From assembly GCA_016784875.1 (NCBI GenBank), contig JADHTX010000002.1, positions 1 through 37,504 of the forward strand: DNA of 37,504 nt, in the 5' to 3' direction. The position numbers were made by a program, and so were the translations under genes. This document shows positions 17,670 through 25,273 of the stretch, in pieces (positions within the stretch are counted from its first letter, which is position 1; each line of letters starts with the position of its first letter). Origin of the DNA: Methylobacter sp. GTDB taxonomy: Bacteria; Pseudomonadota; Gammaproteobacteria; Methylococcales; Methylomonadaceae. The notes beneath the pieces were generated by a model. It worked only from the letters and a program-made list of their open reading frames with translations, was not told the DNA's origin and did not search any database.

Positions 17670-19178
17670 ATGTCGTTAGCGATTATATTCAGTCGCGGCC
17701 GCTCCGGCATAGAAGCGCCTTTAGTTACCGTTGAGGTTCACATTTCCAACGGCTTGCCTGCGCTAAACATCGTTGGCCTGCCGGAAACGGCGGTTAAGGA
17801 AAGCAAGGATCGAGTGCGGGGTGCGATATTAAATTCCCGCTTCGAGTTCCCGATGCAGCGCATCACCGTTAATCTGGCTCCTGCCGACTTGCCCAAAGAA
17901 GGCGGGCGTTTCGATTTGGCTATCGCGTTGGGCATTTTGGCGGCATCCGGCCAGATTCCTATTGCTCATCTCCATCATTACGAATGCGTCGGCGAGTTGT
18001 CGTTGGGCGGTGAATTACGCGCAATTAATGGCGTTTTGCCAATCGCGATACAAGCGCGAAACAACCGCCGCAAACTGATTCTGCCCAAAGAAAATACCGC
18101 CGAATCGGCGTTGGTCAAGGATATTGAAATCATCCCGGCCCTGCATCTGCTGGAGGTTTGCGCGCACCTGACCGGGCAGCATCTGATACAAATCGAGTTT
18201 CAGCAGGAAGAGCAACCCGTCAAGACAATCGATATAGACTTTGCCGATGTCCACGGTCAATATCATGTCAAACGGGCTTTCGAGATTGCCGCCGCCGGTG
18301 CGCATAACTTGATTATGCTGGGCCCACCCGGCACCGGAAAATCGATGATAGCCTCCCGCTTGCCGACCATTCTGCCGCAGTTGACCGAGCAACAGGCGCA
18401 GGAAACCGCCGCCATTGCTTCCATCAGCGATAAAGGCTTGGATGTTGCCAATTGGCTGAAACCGCCGTACCGCGCGCCGCATCATACCGCTTCGGCGGCA
18501 GCCTTGGTCGGTGGCGGCAGCAATCCCAAGCCGGGTGAAATATCGCTGGCGCATAACGGCACGTTATTTTTGGACGAGTTGCCGGAATTCGACCGCAAGG
18601 TTTTGGAAGTATTAAGAGAGCCGCTGGAGACCGGTCACATCACCATTTCTCGCGCGGCAAGGCAGGTCGATTTTCCGGCGCGTTTTCAGCTGATAGCGGC
18701 GATGAACCCTTGCCCTTGCGGTTTTTTGGGCGATGCATCGGGACGTTGTCATTGTACTTCCGAGCAGGTGATGCGCTACCGGGCAAGAGTGTCCGGCCCG
18801 TTGCTGGATCGTATCGATATGCATCTGGAAGTACCCAGAATATCGCATGAAGTGCTACGCAAAGGCTCGCCGGATGGCGAAGAAAGCAGCGAGACTATCA
18901 GGACGCGAGTGGTCGCAGCACGGAATATTGCGATGGCGCGTTGCGGCAAAGCCAACTCGGCGTTGTCGGCCAAGGAGGTTAAACAGTTATGCATCCTGTC
19001 CGAACCTAGCCACCGGATTTTAGAGCAGGCCATGGATAAATTCGGCCTGTCTCATCGGGCTTATCATCGAATATTGAAACTGGCGCGCACCATTGCCGAC
19101 CTTGCCCAATCGGAAAATATCGAAACCGCGCATTTAAGCGAGGCGATTAGTTATCGCAAGCTGGATCGTAAAATTTAA
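17670..19178 (+). CDS. comM: YifB/ComM-family AAA+ ATPase (Mg-chelatase-like)
   Basis: ComM is a hexameric helicase that promotes branch migration during natural transformation; YifB is the E. coli relative. The N-terminal ChlI-like domain covers about residues 20-140. The ATPase core has Walker A GPPGTGKSM and Walker B LFLDELPEF. The C-terminal Mg-chelatase domain ends the 502-aa protein. The cysteines in CPCGFLGDASGRCHC are typical of the family. With the type IV pilus genes nearby, a role in DNA uptake is plausible. Confidence 0.92.
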   Translation: MSLAIIFSRGRSGIEAPLVTVEVHISNGLPALNIVGLPETAVKESKDRVRGAILNSRFEFPMQRITVNLAPADLPKEGGRFDLAIALGILAASGQIPIAHLHHYECVGELSLGGELRAINGVLPIAIQARNNRRKLILPKENTAESALVKDIEIIPALHLLEVCAHLTGQHLIQIEFQQEEQPVKTIDIDFADVHGQYHVKRAFEIAAAGAHNLIMLGPPGTGKSMIASRLPTILPQLTEQQAQETAAIASISDKGLDVANWLKPPYRAPHHTASAAALVGGGSNPKPGEISLAHNGTLFLDELPEFDRKVLEVLREPLETGHITISRAARQVDFPARFQLIAAMNPCPCGFLGDASGRCHCTSEQVMRYRARVSGPLLDRIDMHLEVPRISHEVLRKGSPDGEESSETIRTRVVAARNIAMARCGKANSALSAKEVKQLCILSEPSHRILEQAMDKFGLSHRAYHRILKLARTIADLAQSENIETAHLSEAISYRKLDRKI

Positions 19179-19248
19179 TACGCTTAGCTGTATAGAATGT
19201 ATTCATTCTCAAGCGGGATATTCATCCTAAACTATATCGAGGTGTGCC

Positions 19249-19428
19249 ATGCTAGCCGTTAAACAAGCCGCTCTTAATACCATAAATAAACTACCGGAAG
19301 ATGCCGATATAGATGAGATCATGTATCAGCTATATGTGATGGATAAAATCCAAAAAGCGCAGCAAGCAGTCGAACAACAACAGGTCTTGACAAGTGAAGA
19401 CCTTAAGCGGGAAATTGATTCATGGTGA
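19249..19428 (+). CDS. Small antitoxin-like protein of a ParE-type pair
   Basis: This 59-aa ORF is too short for the ORF track. It starts at ATG 19249 behind a GAGGTG ribosome binding site and ends in TGA at 19426-19428, overlapping the toxin start by 7 bases. The helical, charged sequence (INKLPEDADIDEIMYQLYVMDKI, then SEDLKREIDSW at the C terminus) resembles small antitoxins found upstream of RelE/ParE toxins. Position, size and overlap support the antitoxin role; the family name is uncertain. Confidence 0.78.
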   Translation: MLAVKQAALNTINKLPEDADIDEIMYQLYVMDKIQKAQQAVEQQQVLTSEDLKREIDSW

Positions 19429-19721
19429 TATGGTCTGAAATCGCCAAGACTGATCTTCGTGCCATTTATGATTATATTGCTAACGATTCCAAGCATTACG
19501 CAAAAAAAGTAGCTCAAGACATTAGGCAGAAAAGCGACATTTTAAGCGACCTGCCAGCTATGGGTCGTATTGTATCAGAGCTGTGTGATAAAAATATACG
19601 GGAGTTATCACTTTATTCTTATCGTATTATTTACGAAATAAAAAATGAGCAGGTTTATATTTTAACCATCGTGCATAAGCGGCGGGATTTACAGGGCTCG
19701 AATATAAAGCCCGAGAAATAA
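19422..19721 (+). CDS. RelE/ParE-family toxin
   Basis: The 99-aa product has the ParE fold pattern: WSEIAKTDLRAIYDYIANDS at the N terminus, a middle helix (IRQKSDILSDLPAMGR) and C-terminal strands ending YRIIYEIKNEQVYILTIVHKRRDL. ParE toxins poison gyrase and RelE toxins cleave mRNA; sequence alone does not decide between them, although the IVHKRRDL ending is more ParE-like. The overlap with the antitoxin gene implies coupled translation. The pair sits between comM and rep. Confidence 0.88.
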   Translation: MVIWSEIAKTDLRAIYDYIANDSKHYAKKVAQDIRQKSDILSDLPAMGRIVSELCDKNIRELSLYSYRIIYEIKNEQVYILTIVHKRRDLQGSNIKPEK

Positions 19722-19855
19722 TATCGCTCCAAGCGGGACGGGGTTTACAATTTCGCCCTTAACGTTTTGGACGGGGCAACATGGCCCATCCAGCTTGTTT
19801 TTTTAAACGGTTTTAATCCGTCCTAATCCGTCTTCCATCATTAAACAACTCCTCA

Positions 19856-21907
19856 ATGTCCAAACTAAATCCTCAACAACAAGCCGCCGTTAAAGCGATA
19901 GATCACCCCTTATTGGTGTTGGCCGGAGCGGGCAGCGGCAAGACGCGGGTGATTACCGAAAAAATCGCCTATCTGGTCAAGCAAGGCCTGCCTGCGCGTC
20001 ATATCGCGGCGGTGACCTTCACCAACAAAGCCGCGCGGGAAATGAAAAGCCGGGTATCCAAACTGCTGGACGACAAGCAACAGCGCGGCCTGCGGGTATC
20101 GACCTTCCATTCCTTAGGATTGGATATATTACGGGCGGAATCCAAAACGCTGGGTTATAAATCGGGCATCACTCTATTTGACGAGCAGGATAAGCATACC
20201 CTGCTGCGCAACTTAATCAGCCACGGCGCGAAAGATTGCGACATCGATAATGTCGATATCTATGCCCGGCAAATCGGCCAATGGAAAAATGCTTTCGTCA
20301 CGCCGGAGCAATCCTTAACGGTTGCGGCAGCCAATGAATATCCGGCGGCCAATCTGTATATCGATTACACCCGTAGCCTGAAAGCCTATAATGCCGTCGA
20401 TTTCGACGACCTGATTTTGTTGCCGGTGTTGCTGTTTCAACAACACCCAGCCATCCTGGAAAAATGGCAAAACAAAATCCGCTACTTGCTGGTCGATGAA
20501 TATCAGGATACCAATATCACCCAATACCAGCTGGTGCGCTTGATCGCGGGTAATTTAGGCAAGTTTACCGTGGTCGGGGATGACGACCAGTCCATTTACG
20601 CCTGGCGGGGTGCGCAGCCGGAGAATCTGGCGCAACTGCAAAAAGACTACGCCCGACTGCAAGTCATCAAGCTGGAGCAGAATTACCGCTCTACCCAGCG
20701 TATCCTGAAAGTCGCCAACCAGCTGATTGCCAACAATCCCCATGCCTTTGAAAAACGCCTGTGGAGCGAGTTGGGTTACGGCGATGCGCTACGGGTTTTA
20801 AGCCATAAAGACGAATTGATTGAAGCCCAGCAGATCGTCTCTGAAATCATCCATCATAAATTCAAGACCGGCAGCAATTACCAGGACTATGCGATTTTAT
20901 ATCGCGGCAATCATCAATCCCGCTTGTTCGAGAAGGGCTTAAGGGAAAATAACATCCCGTATTTCATCAGCGGCAGCACCTCGTTTTTCGCCTATTCGGA
21001 AATCAAGGACATCCTCGGCTATTTACGTTTGTTTGTTAACCAGAATGACGATGCGGCATTTTTGCGCGTCATTAACACCCCCAAGCGGGAAATCGGCCCG
21101 ACCACTTTGGAAAAGCTCGGCGCCTATGCCAACGAGCGCCAAATCAGCCTGTTTGCGGCCTGCACCGAGTTCGGCTTAAGCCAAAAATTATCGGAAAAAG
21201 CCATGCACCGGCTGGCAAAATTTCGCGACTGGGTCATCGATACTGCCGACCGTATCGACCGGGGCGACACCTTTGCGGTCATTGAACAGATCATCGACCA
21301 AATCGGTTATCCGCAATATTTGCAGGAAGAAAGCAAAACCAAGGAATCCGCCGACCGCAAACTGAAAAACGTCTACGAGCTGCTTGAATGGCTGAGACGC
21401 ATTGCCGACGACGGCAGGGATGCCGGAGGTAGAGCAACGCATGGAGCAGTTGCCGACAAGGAAACCGACGGGCAGAAACCGCTGGCGGAAATCGTCGCCA
21501 AAATCATGCTGATGGACATCATGGAGCGCAATCAGGAAGACGAGGCCAGCGATCAGGTCAGCCTGATGACCCTGCATGCCGCCAAGGGACTGGAATTTCC
21601 GCACGTATTTTTGATCGGCATCGAAGAAAACATCCTGCCCCACCAAAACAGCATCGAAACCGACAACATAGAAGAAGAGCGCCGTCTGGCCTACGTCGGC
21701 ATCACCCGAGCCCAGCGCACCTGCACCTTCAGCTACTGCACCCATCGCAAACGCTACGGCGAAATCGCCGAATGCGAGCCCAGCCGGTTTTTAAGCGAAT
21801 TGCCTGCCGATGATTTGGAATGGGTCAACAAAAAACAGCTGGCCCCGGAAGTCATCAAGGAGCGCGGCAAAGCGAGTCTGGCGCACTTGAAAACAATGTT
21901 GTCGTAA
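19856..21907 (+). CDS. rep: ATP-dependent DNA helicase Rep
   Basis: Rep is a 3'-5' superfamily 1A helicase that helps replication forks pass protein barriers. The motifs appear in order: AGAGSGKT, FTNKAAREMK, DEYQDTN, GDDDQSIYAWRGA, QNYRST, TLHAAKGLEFPHV and VGITRAQ. The length of 683 aa is slightly more than E. coli Rep. The excess sits around residues 515-542 (DDGRDAGGRATHGAVADKE), just after YELLEWLRRI, where I recall about 15 fewer residues in E. coli. That stretch matches the repeats at 28 kb. Confidence 0.93.
   Translation: MSKLNPQQQAAVKAIDHPLLVLAGAGSGKTRVITEKIAYLVKQGLPARHIAAVTFTNKAAREMKSRVSKLLDDKQQRGLRVSTFHSLGLDILRAESKTLGYKSGITLFDEQDKHTLLRNLISHGAKDCDIDNVDIYARQIGQWKNAFVTPEQSLTVAAANEYPAANLYIDYTRSLKAYNAVDFDDLILLPVLLFQQHPAILEKWQNKIRYLLVDEYQDTNITQYQLVRLIAGNLGKFTVVGDDDQSIYAWRGAQPENLAQLQKDYARLQVIKLEQNYRSTQRILKVANQLIANNPHAFEKRLWSELGYGDALRVLSHKDELIEAQQIVSEIIHHKFKTGSNYQDYAILYRGNHQSRLFEKGLRENNIPYFISGSTSFFAYSEIKDILGYLRLFVNQNDDAAFLRVINTPKREIGPTTLEKLGAYANERQISLFAACTEFGLSQKLSEKAMHRLAKFRDWVIDTADRIDRGDTFAVIEQIIDQIGYPQYLQEESKTKESADRKLKNVYELLEWLRRIADDGRDAGGRATHGAVADKETDGQKPLAEIVAKIMLMDIMERNQEDEASDQVSLMTLHAAKGLEFPHVFLIGIEENILPHQNSIETDNIEEERRLAYVGITRAQRTCTFSYCTHRKRYGEIAECEPSRFLSELPADDLEWVNKKQLAPEVIKERGKASLAHLKTMLS
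21431..21455 (+). repeat. Dispersed repeat fragment inside rep
   Basis: AGAGCAACGCATGGAGCAGT followed by TGCCG closely matches AGAGCAACGCAGGAGCGGTT + GCCG at 28180-28203, with one inserted base and two substitutions. The inverted copy at 27989-28012 matches as well. It encodes part of the extra loop in Rep. Confidence 0.75.
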
Positions 21908-21939
21908 TTGCAGCGCCGATCGGTTAGAATACGCATTAC

Positions 21940-22016
21940 GCGCCCGTAGCTCAGCTGGATAGAGTACAGCCCTCCGAAGGCTGTGGTCGGACGTTCGAAT
22001 CGTCTCGGGCGCGCCA
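21940..22016 (+). tRNA. tRNA-Arg (anticodon CCG)
   Basis: The 77-base cloverleaf folds fully. The acceptor stem GCGCCCG pairs with CGGGCGC. The anticodon arm is CAGCC-CTCCGAA-GGCTG with anticodon CCG. The T arm is GGACG-TTCGAAT-CGTCT, and the CCA end is encoded. It reads arginine codon CGG. It lies 32 bp after rep and forms the border with the decayed accessory segment, but I found no direct repeat of its 3' end downstream. Confidence 0.97.
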
Positions 22017-22051
22017 TTTATGCATTGAAATGGACATTTCATTAATGCCTT

Positions 22052-22080
22052 CCTCTGGAACCAGAGGATTCCAAGTTTTT
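22052..22080 (+). terminator. Intrinsic terminator after tRNA-Arg
   Basis: CCTCTGG (22052-22058) pairs with CCAGAGG (22061-22067). The stem is followed after eight bases by TTTTT. The position 36 bases after the tRNA suits termination of its transcript, although the T run is slightly displaced. Confidence 0.55.
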
Positions 22081-22142
22081 ATAGACGGTTTAACAGCATT
22101 TTTCATAATGCAATTATTTGCCACTTTTGCTTAGGTAATTGT

Positions 22143-22223
22143 ATGTCAACTATGAATATTTCCCTGTCTGACGACCTGAAAAACTTTATCGATAATTAGG
22201 TTATCCAACGCGGTTTATATTGA
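22143..22223 (+). pseudogene. ParD-like antitoxin remnant with nonsense codon
   Basis: The first codons read MSTMNISLSDDLKNFIDN, the hallmark start of ParD-family antitoxins. TAG follows (22197-22199) where family members have Gln. After the stop the same frame continues VIQRGLY, again ParD-like, before another stop. The rest of the gene is lost and I see no intact ParE downstream. A decayed toxin-antitoxin locus. Confidence 0.7.
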
Positions 22224-22567
22224 TGTCATAAAGTACCGGAGATATTCCGCTATGCAGGCAGGCGGCACCGGTTTTATGGTAATGCAGGTAGAATCGATGC
22301 CGTAAAAAATCGGTTTGCAGACTAAGAACCGGCAAAATCAAACGAGAGCTGCCGATGAGGTTCAGTCGATAGTCGGTTGAAAGGGAATGCGATAAAGGCG
22401 AGGCGTTATATAGCGATATATAAATATAGCGTTGGAGCGTTTTTTGCTTTCTGTTCGAGTTTGCAATAAAAACGGGTTTTTTGGTGCTTTGATACAGTTG
22501 ATTTGCGATATTTAAAAATCATTGTTTAAACGTTTAAAAAGCATTTAAAAAACACTTTTCTCCTGAT
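22224..22567. other. Non-coding stretch upstream of the repressor's 3' end
   Basis: About 340 bp without an ORF I can support. It has an AT-rich part with the TATAG/ATATA run near 22410-22430. It might hold remains of a ParE partner of the broken ParD, but no reading frame is convincing. Confidence 0.3.
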
Positions 22568-23383
22568 TTAGATTTCGTGTCCGTACCAGCAAACCCTTCC
22601 TGCTATTTTTAAGGTTTTCGCTTGTTCCGGGCTTAGGGTCTGCTCTTTGTACCTTGGGTTATCGCTTATTATCGACACTGAGCCATCAAATTGCTGCTGT
22701 AGCCTTTTTACGATCAAATGATCGTCTACTCGCTCAATAATATATATTGAGTCATCAATTATTTTGTCGATGCGCGTATCGACTAATAATATGTCTCCAT
22801 CATAAATTGTCCTTTCCATTGAATCGCCTTTAGCTGTGATTATAGCTAAATGGCCGACTTCCAAGCCCTTTTCTCTTAACCACGATTTTTTAAATGCCAG
22901 TTGGCCCATTTGCAACTCTGAATCTACGTTGTTGCCGTGACCTGCCGAGGCCTGGACGTCATACATGGCGACTAACGCAAAGCCATCCCATGCCGTGTCA
23001 GCTTCAGCAGGCCGACTTCCGGCGCTATGACTTTCCGGTGCTACCTCTTTTACACTATTACTTACTGATACAGACGGGCTGCTGTTCAGCTCGTACTGAA
23101 GCTTTGGCTTTGGCGGCATATGCATGTCCCCTTCACCAGTCAAGAGCCACACTAAAGTAACATCAAACGCTTCTGCAATAGCAAGCAAGCGCTTTCTTGT
23201 TGGATCTGACTCGCTGTTCCTCCATTTTCTGACAGTGGAATCGGATACTCCGCACTTCCTGGAAAACTCAGAGCCGCTTCCTGCAACGCTAATTAATAGC
23301 TCGATTCTGTCGGCAAAGCTGTCCAAGTTAGCTGGGCTAACTTGGACAGCTTTGCCGGTGGAATTTTCTGGCCCAGTTAGCAT
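22568..23383 (-). CDS. Phage-type repressor, HTH plus S24 (LexA/CI-like) peptidase
   Basis: The 271-aa protein has an N-terminal helix-turn-helix (about residues 35-75, SEFSRKCGVSDSTVRKW) and a C-terminal S24 peptidase domain (about 140-265). The nucleophile Ser lies in GDSMERTIYDGDILLVD and the Lys in HLIVKRLQ. The self-cleavage bond is probably Ala-Gly in QASAGHG. Such repressors keep a prophage silent and cleave themselves when RecA is activated. It faces a Mu-type ner remnant, which suggests the immunity region of a transposable phage. It looks intact. Confidence 0.9.
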   Translation of the reverse strand: MLTGPENSTGKAVQVSPANLDSFADRIELLISVAGSGSEFSRKCGVSDSTVRKWRNSESDPTRKRLLAIAEAFDVTLVWLLTGEGDMHMPPKPKLQYELNSSPSVSVSNSVKEVAPESHSAGSRPAEADTAWDGFALVAMYDVQASAGHGNNVDSELQMGQLAFKKSWLREKGLEVGHLAIITAKGDSMERTIYDGDILLVDTRIDKIIDDSIYIIERVDDHLIVKRLQQQFDGSVSIISDNPRYKEQTLSPEQAKTLKIAGRVCWYGHEI

Positions 23384-23530
23384 AAACTCATGAATCCTTT
23401 TGTTTTTTTAGTAAAATACATACATGTATACATTACTTTAGTGTTAATTAAGCAGGGTTACGGGGGGCGCGAAAAATATATTTGTATTAAAGTATTTACA
23501 TTGGTACTTTAGTTCGCTATCGTATAGCGC
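23384..23530. promoter_or_regulatory. Probable operator/promoter region of the phage immunity switch
   Basis: This AT-rich gap separates the divergent repressor and ner remnant. A repeated motif occurs twice: TACATTACTTTAGT (23429-23442) and TACATTGGTACTTTAGT (23497-23513). The second lies in an inverted repeat AAAGTA-N10-TACTTT, and ATACATGTAT (23420-23429) is a palindrome. These are the natural candidates for repressor or Ner binding sites. Confidence 0.55.
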
Positions 23531-23762
23531 ATGAAATCATTAAACAGCCCTAAAAAAGCCAACCCTAAAGACCGGTATAACGCCGACATCATCGCCGCCT
23601 TGCGTAAACAAGGAGGGGCGCTTAGACGGATGTCTACTCAATTGGGCATGGCCCTTTGCTGGTAAATGTCTTACAAAAGCTGTATCCAAAAGGGGAAAAG
23701 CGATTGCCGATAAAATTAATGTTCTGCCCAGAGTGATATGGCCAAGTCGATACAACGTCAGT
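23531..23762 (+). pseudogene. Mu-type Ner/Nlp DNA-binding protein, frameshifted twice
   Basis: From ATG 23531 the frame reads a typical Ner start (DRYNADIIAALRKQGGALRRMSTQLGMA) and stops at 23663-23665. The expected continuation LVNVLQKLYPKGEK is in the next frame from about 23659. The signature end KAIADKINVLPRVIWPSRYN is in a third frame from about 23697. Ner is the small early regulator that opposes the repressor in Mu-like phages. Two frameshifts make it non-functional. Confidence 0.82.
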
Positions 23763-24550
23763 GTTAACAAAGACGGTGAGTCTATCGGCGTCCGTAATCG
23801 GGCCACATCTGGGCGGAAATCGGGTGTGGATTATCATACACTTTCTAAAAATCCGCTCAACGTAAAAAGGCGTAAGGACCCTATAGTAGGCAGATGGCCT
23901 CATCGTAGTGTTCGTATATTACCGGATAATCTGACGGCGGCTATTCTGGCAACTCCCTATTGGGTACAAGCCGTAACGGCTTAACCGCTTCGATAGACCG
24001 AGCAGGACGGCCCATACCTGAAAATCGCTGAAAATAAGGAAAACGGTAAAAAGTCATTGATCAGGCAGCGCATAGCAATCACGTTGTGCTTCGGTTTCCA
24101 CAGAGAATGACTCTATGCTACCGAGGTTGCGTTCAAAGTTGTCCGTGTTTTTTACGATAGTTTTCGTTGTCACGTTAAGTCCACGCGGTTAGGGTTATAA
24201 GCGTTACGACAGTTTTTTCAACCACTGCATGTTTCACGGGCATATTGCACTAAACAGGCTGAAATTTCATTCAGCCCTTTGCTCCGGTTTCGTCGATCAG
24301 CAGAAAATGGATGCGTTCACGCTCTAGCAGGTAGTAGATGCGATTGGCGTCGATCAGCGCGACGTAGTTCTCGGCATTTTTCCAGTGAGCCATGAAATAA
24401 TTAATTATCTCAGCCGGGCGGCTGAGTTCTCGTAGACGATTGCGCAAATAGCCGGGAGTTGATTAACGTTCAATTATCTCTGCCGATAAACAAAAAAACG
24501 TGTGAAAAAATGCCTGTTATATTGTATTTTCAAACGGTTAGGTTAAGTTG
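23763..24550. other. Decayed mobile-element DNA
   Basis: Nearly 800 bp with no long convincing gene. The plus frame that carries the Ner C terminus stays open to 23984 but has no family features after WPSRY, so I treat it as chance or read-through. No transposase motif was recognised. The only other candidate is the short minus-strand ORF at 24271. Confidence 0.5.
24271..24393 (-). CDS. Short unidentified ORF, possibly a gene fragment
   Basis: Forty codons from ATG 24393 read a protein-like sequence (MAHWKNAENYVALID, then RIYYLLERERIHFLLIDETG). The frame remains open upstream for about 19 further codons (LRNRLRELSRPAEIINYF) without an ATG. The balanced composition suggests real coding descent, perhaps the end of a larger lost gene. 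I cannot name the family. Confidence 0.4.
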   Translation of the reverse strand: MAHWKNAENYVALIDANRIYYLLERERIHFLLIDETGAKG

Positions 24551-24844
24551 TTAAAGTCTTTTTTTTATTTTTTGCTCCACGCTTTCGACTTCGTTTTTGA
24601 TAAGCAACAGCAGCGTATCCAGATCTTTTTCATTTTCGTCATACATGTATGTCAAGGTCATCAGGCTTAAGCAATGAATGCCAATGGTTTGGGCGAGGAT
24701 TTGGAGTTTGTCCAGAGTGGGACTTTTTTTGCCTCTTTCAAGCATACTTAAATAAGTGCGGCTGGAAACGTCGGAGAAATCTTCCTGGGTTAGGCCTCGC
24801 GATTTTCTAGTGTTTTTCAATGCCTTGGCAAAAGAAACTCTCAT
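24551..24844 (-). CDS. XRE-family helix-turn-helix regulator
   Basis: The 97-aa protein is mostly a Cro/CI-type DNA-binding domain (about residues 4-60, RKSRGLTQEDFSDVSSRTYLSMLERGKKSPTLDKL) plus a charged helical tail. The start has AAGGA nine bases upstream. It may control itself or be an orphan from the mobile element; its target is unknown. It points away from the TonB receptor gene. Confidence 0.88.
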   Translation of the reverse strand: MRVSFAKALKNTRKSRGLTQEDFSDVSSRTYLSMLERGKKSPTLDKLQILAQTIGIHCLSLMTLTYMYDENEKDLDTLLLLIKNEVESVEQKIKKRL

Positions 24845-25273
24845 TTTTACTAATCCTTTTTATTATAAGTCGGCTGCACATCTAGCCAAAATGAACACTA
24901 TAAAGCTACAATCTATAGTATTCATTTCGTTTTGTTTCCTCCTTGGATTGCAAGATAATGGGCGGTTTATGCCGGAAAAAGGCAATTATAATTATGAAAT
25001 ATTTAATTAAATCAATATTATGGAAGCGGAGTATTTCCCATTTTGTTATTTTTACCGCAGACGTTGCCGGTTTGACTAAAATATAATCGAGATACACAGG
25101 AGAAGCGCCTTACGTTGCAATCCAGTAGTCGGCGTCAACGTAGGTAGTAACAAAGCAGCCGACATCCCTGTGTGGAGACGGCATATGGTCGCTGTCTTAT
25201 TTGGCTGATCCTTAATAAATGCGGTCACGATGACTGATAACGTCCTGCGATCAGGCGAAATACACCTTTATAT
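24845..25273. promoter_or_regulatory. Intergenic region upstream of the TonB receptor
   Basis: About 430 bp without a supportable gene. The left part serves the XRE gene promoter. The right part contains a TATAAT box and a structured leader (separate entry). CCTG-cgat-CAGG (25244-25255) is a further small hairpin just before the receptor start. No good Shine-Dalgarno sequence precedes the ATG at 25274. Confidence 0.4.
25082..25173 (+). promoter_or_regulatory. Candidate structured leader RNA with pseudoknot
   Basis: TATAAT at 25082-25087 would start a transcript near 25094. From there ACACAGG (25094-25100) pairs with CCTGTGT (25167-25173). Inside it TACGTTG (25111-25117) pairs with CAACGTA (25136-25142). 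GTCGGC in that hairpin's loop (25128-25133) is complementary to GCCGAC outside it (25158-25163), an H-type pseudoknot. I recognise no known riboswitch consensus. It precedes the TonB receptor by about 100 bases, so control of that gene is a reasonable guess. No good -35 box was found. Confidence 0.5.

Noticed and set aside
23733-23984. 83-aa plus-strand ORF as an independent gene
   Set aside because: It begins with the C-terminal signature of Ner (IWPSRYN) and then has no recognisable features, so it is the tail of the pseudogene plus chance open frame.
25094-25173. Cobalamin or cyclic di-GMP-I (GEMM) riboswitch upstream of the TonB receptor
   Set aside because: GGTAGGTAG-like and receptor context suggested these, but the conserved cores I know for both classes are absent.
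21940-25270. Integrative island inserted at tRNA-Arg
   Set aside because: No integrase gene and no repeated tRNA 3' end were found; the remains look like a transposable (Mu-type) phage, which does not need a tRNA site.
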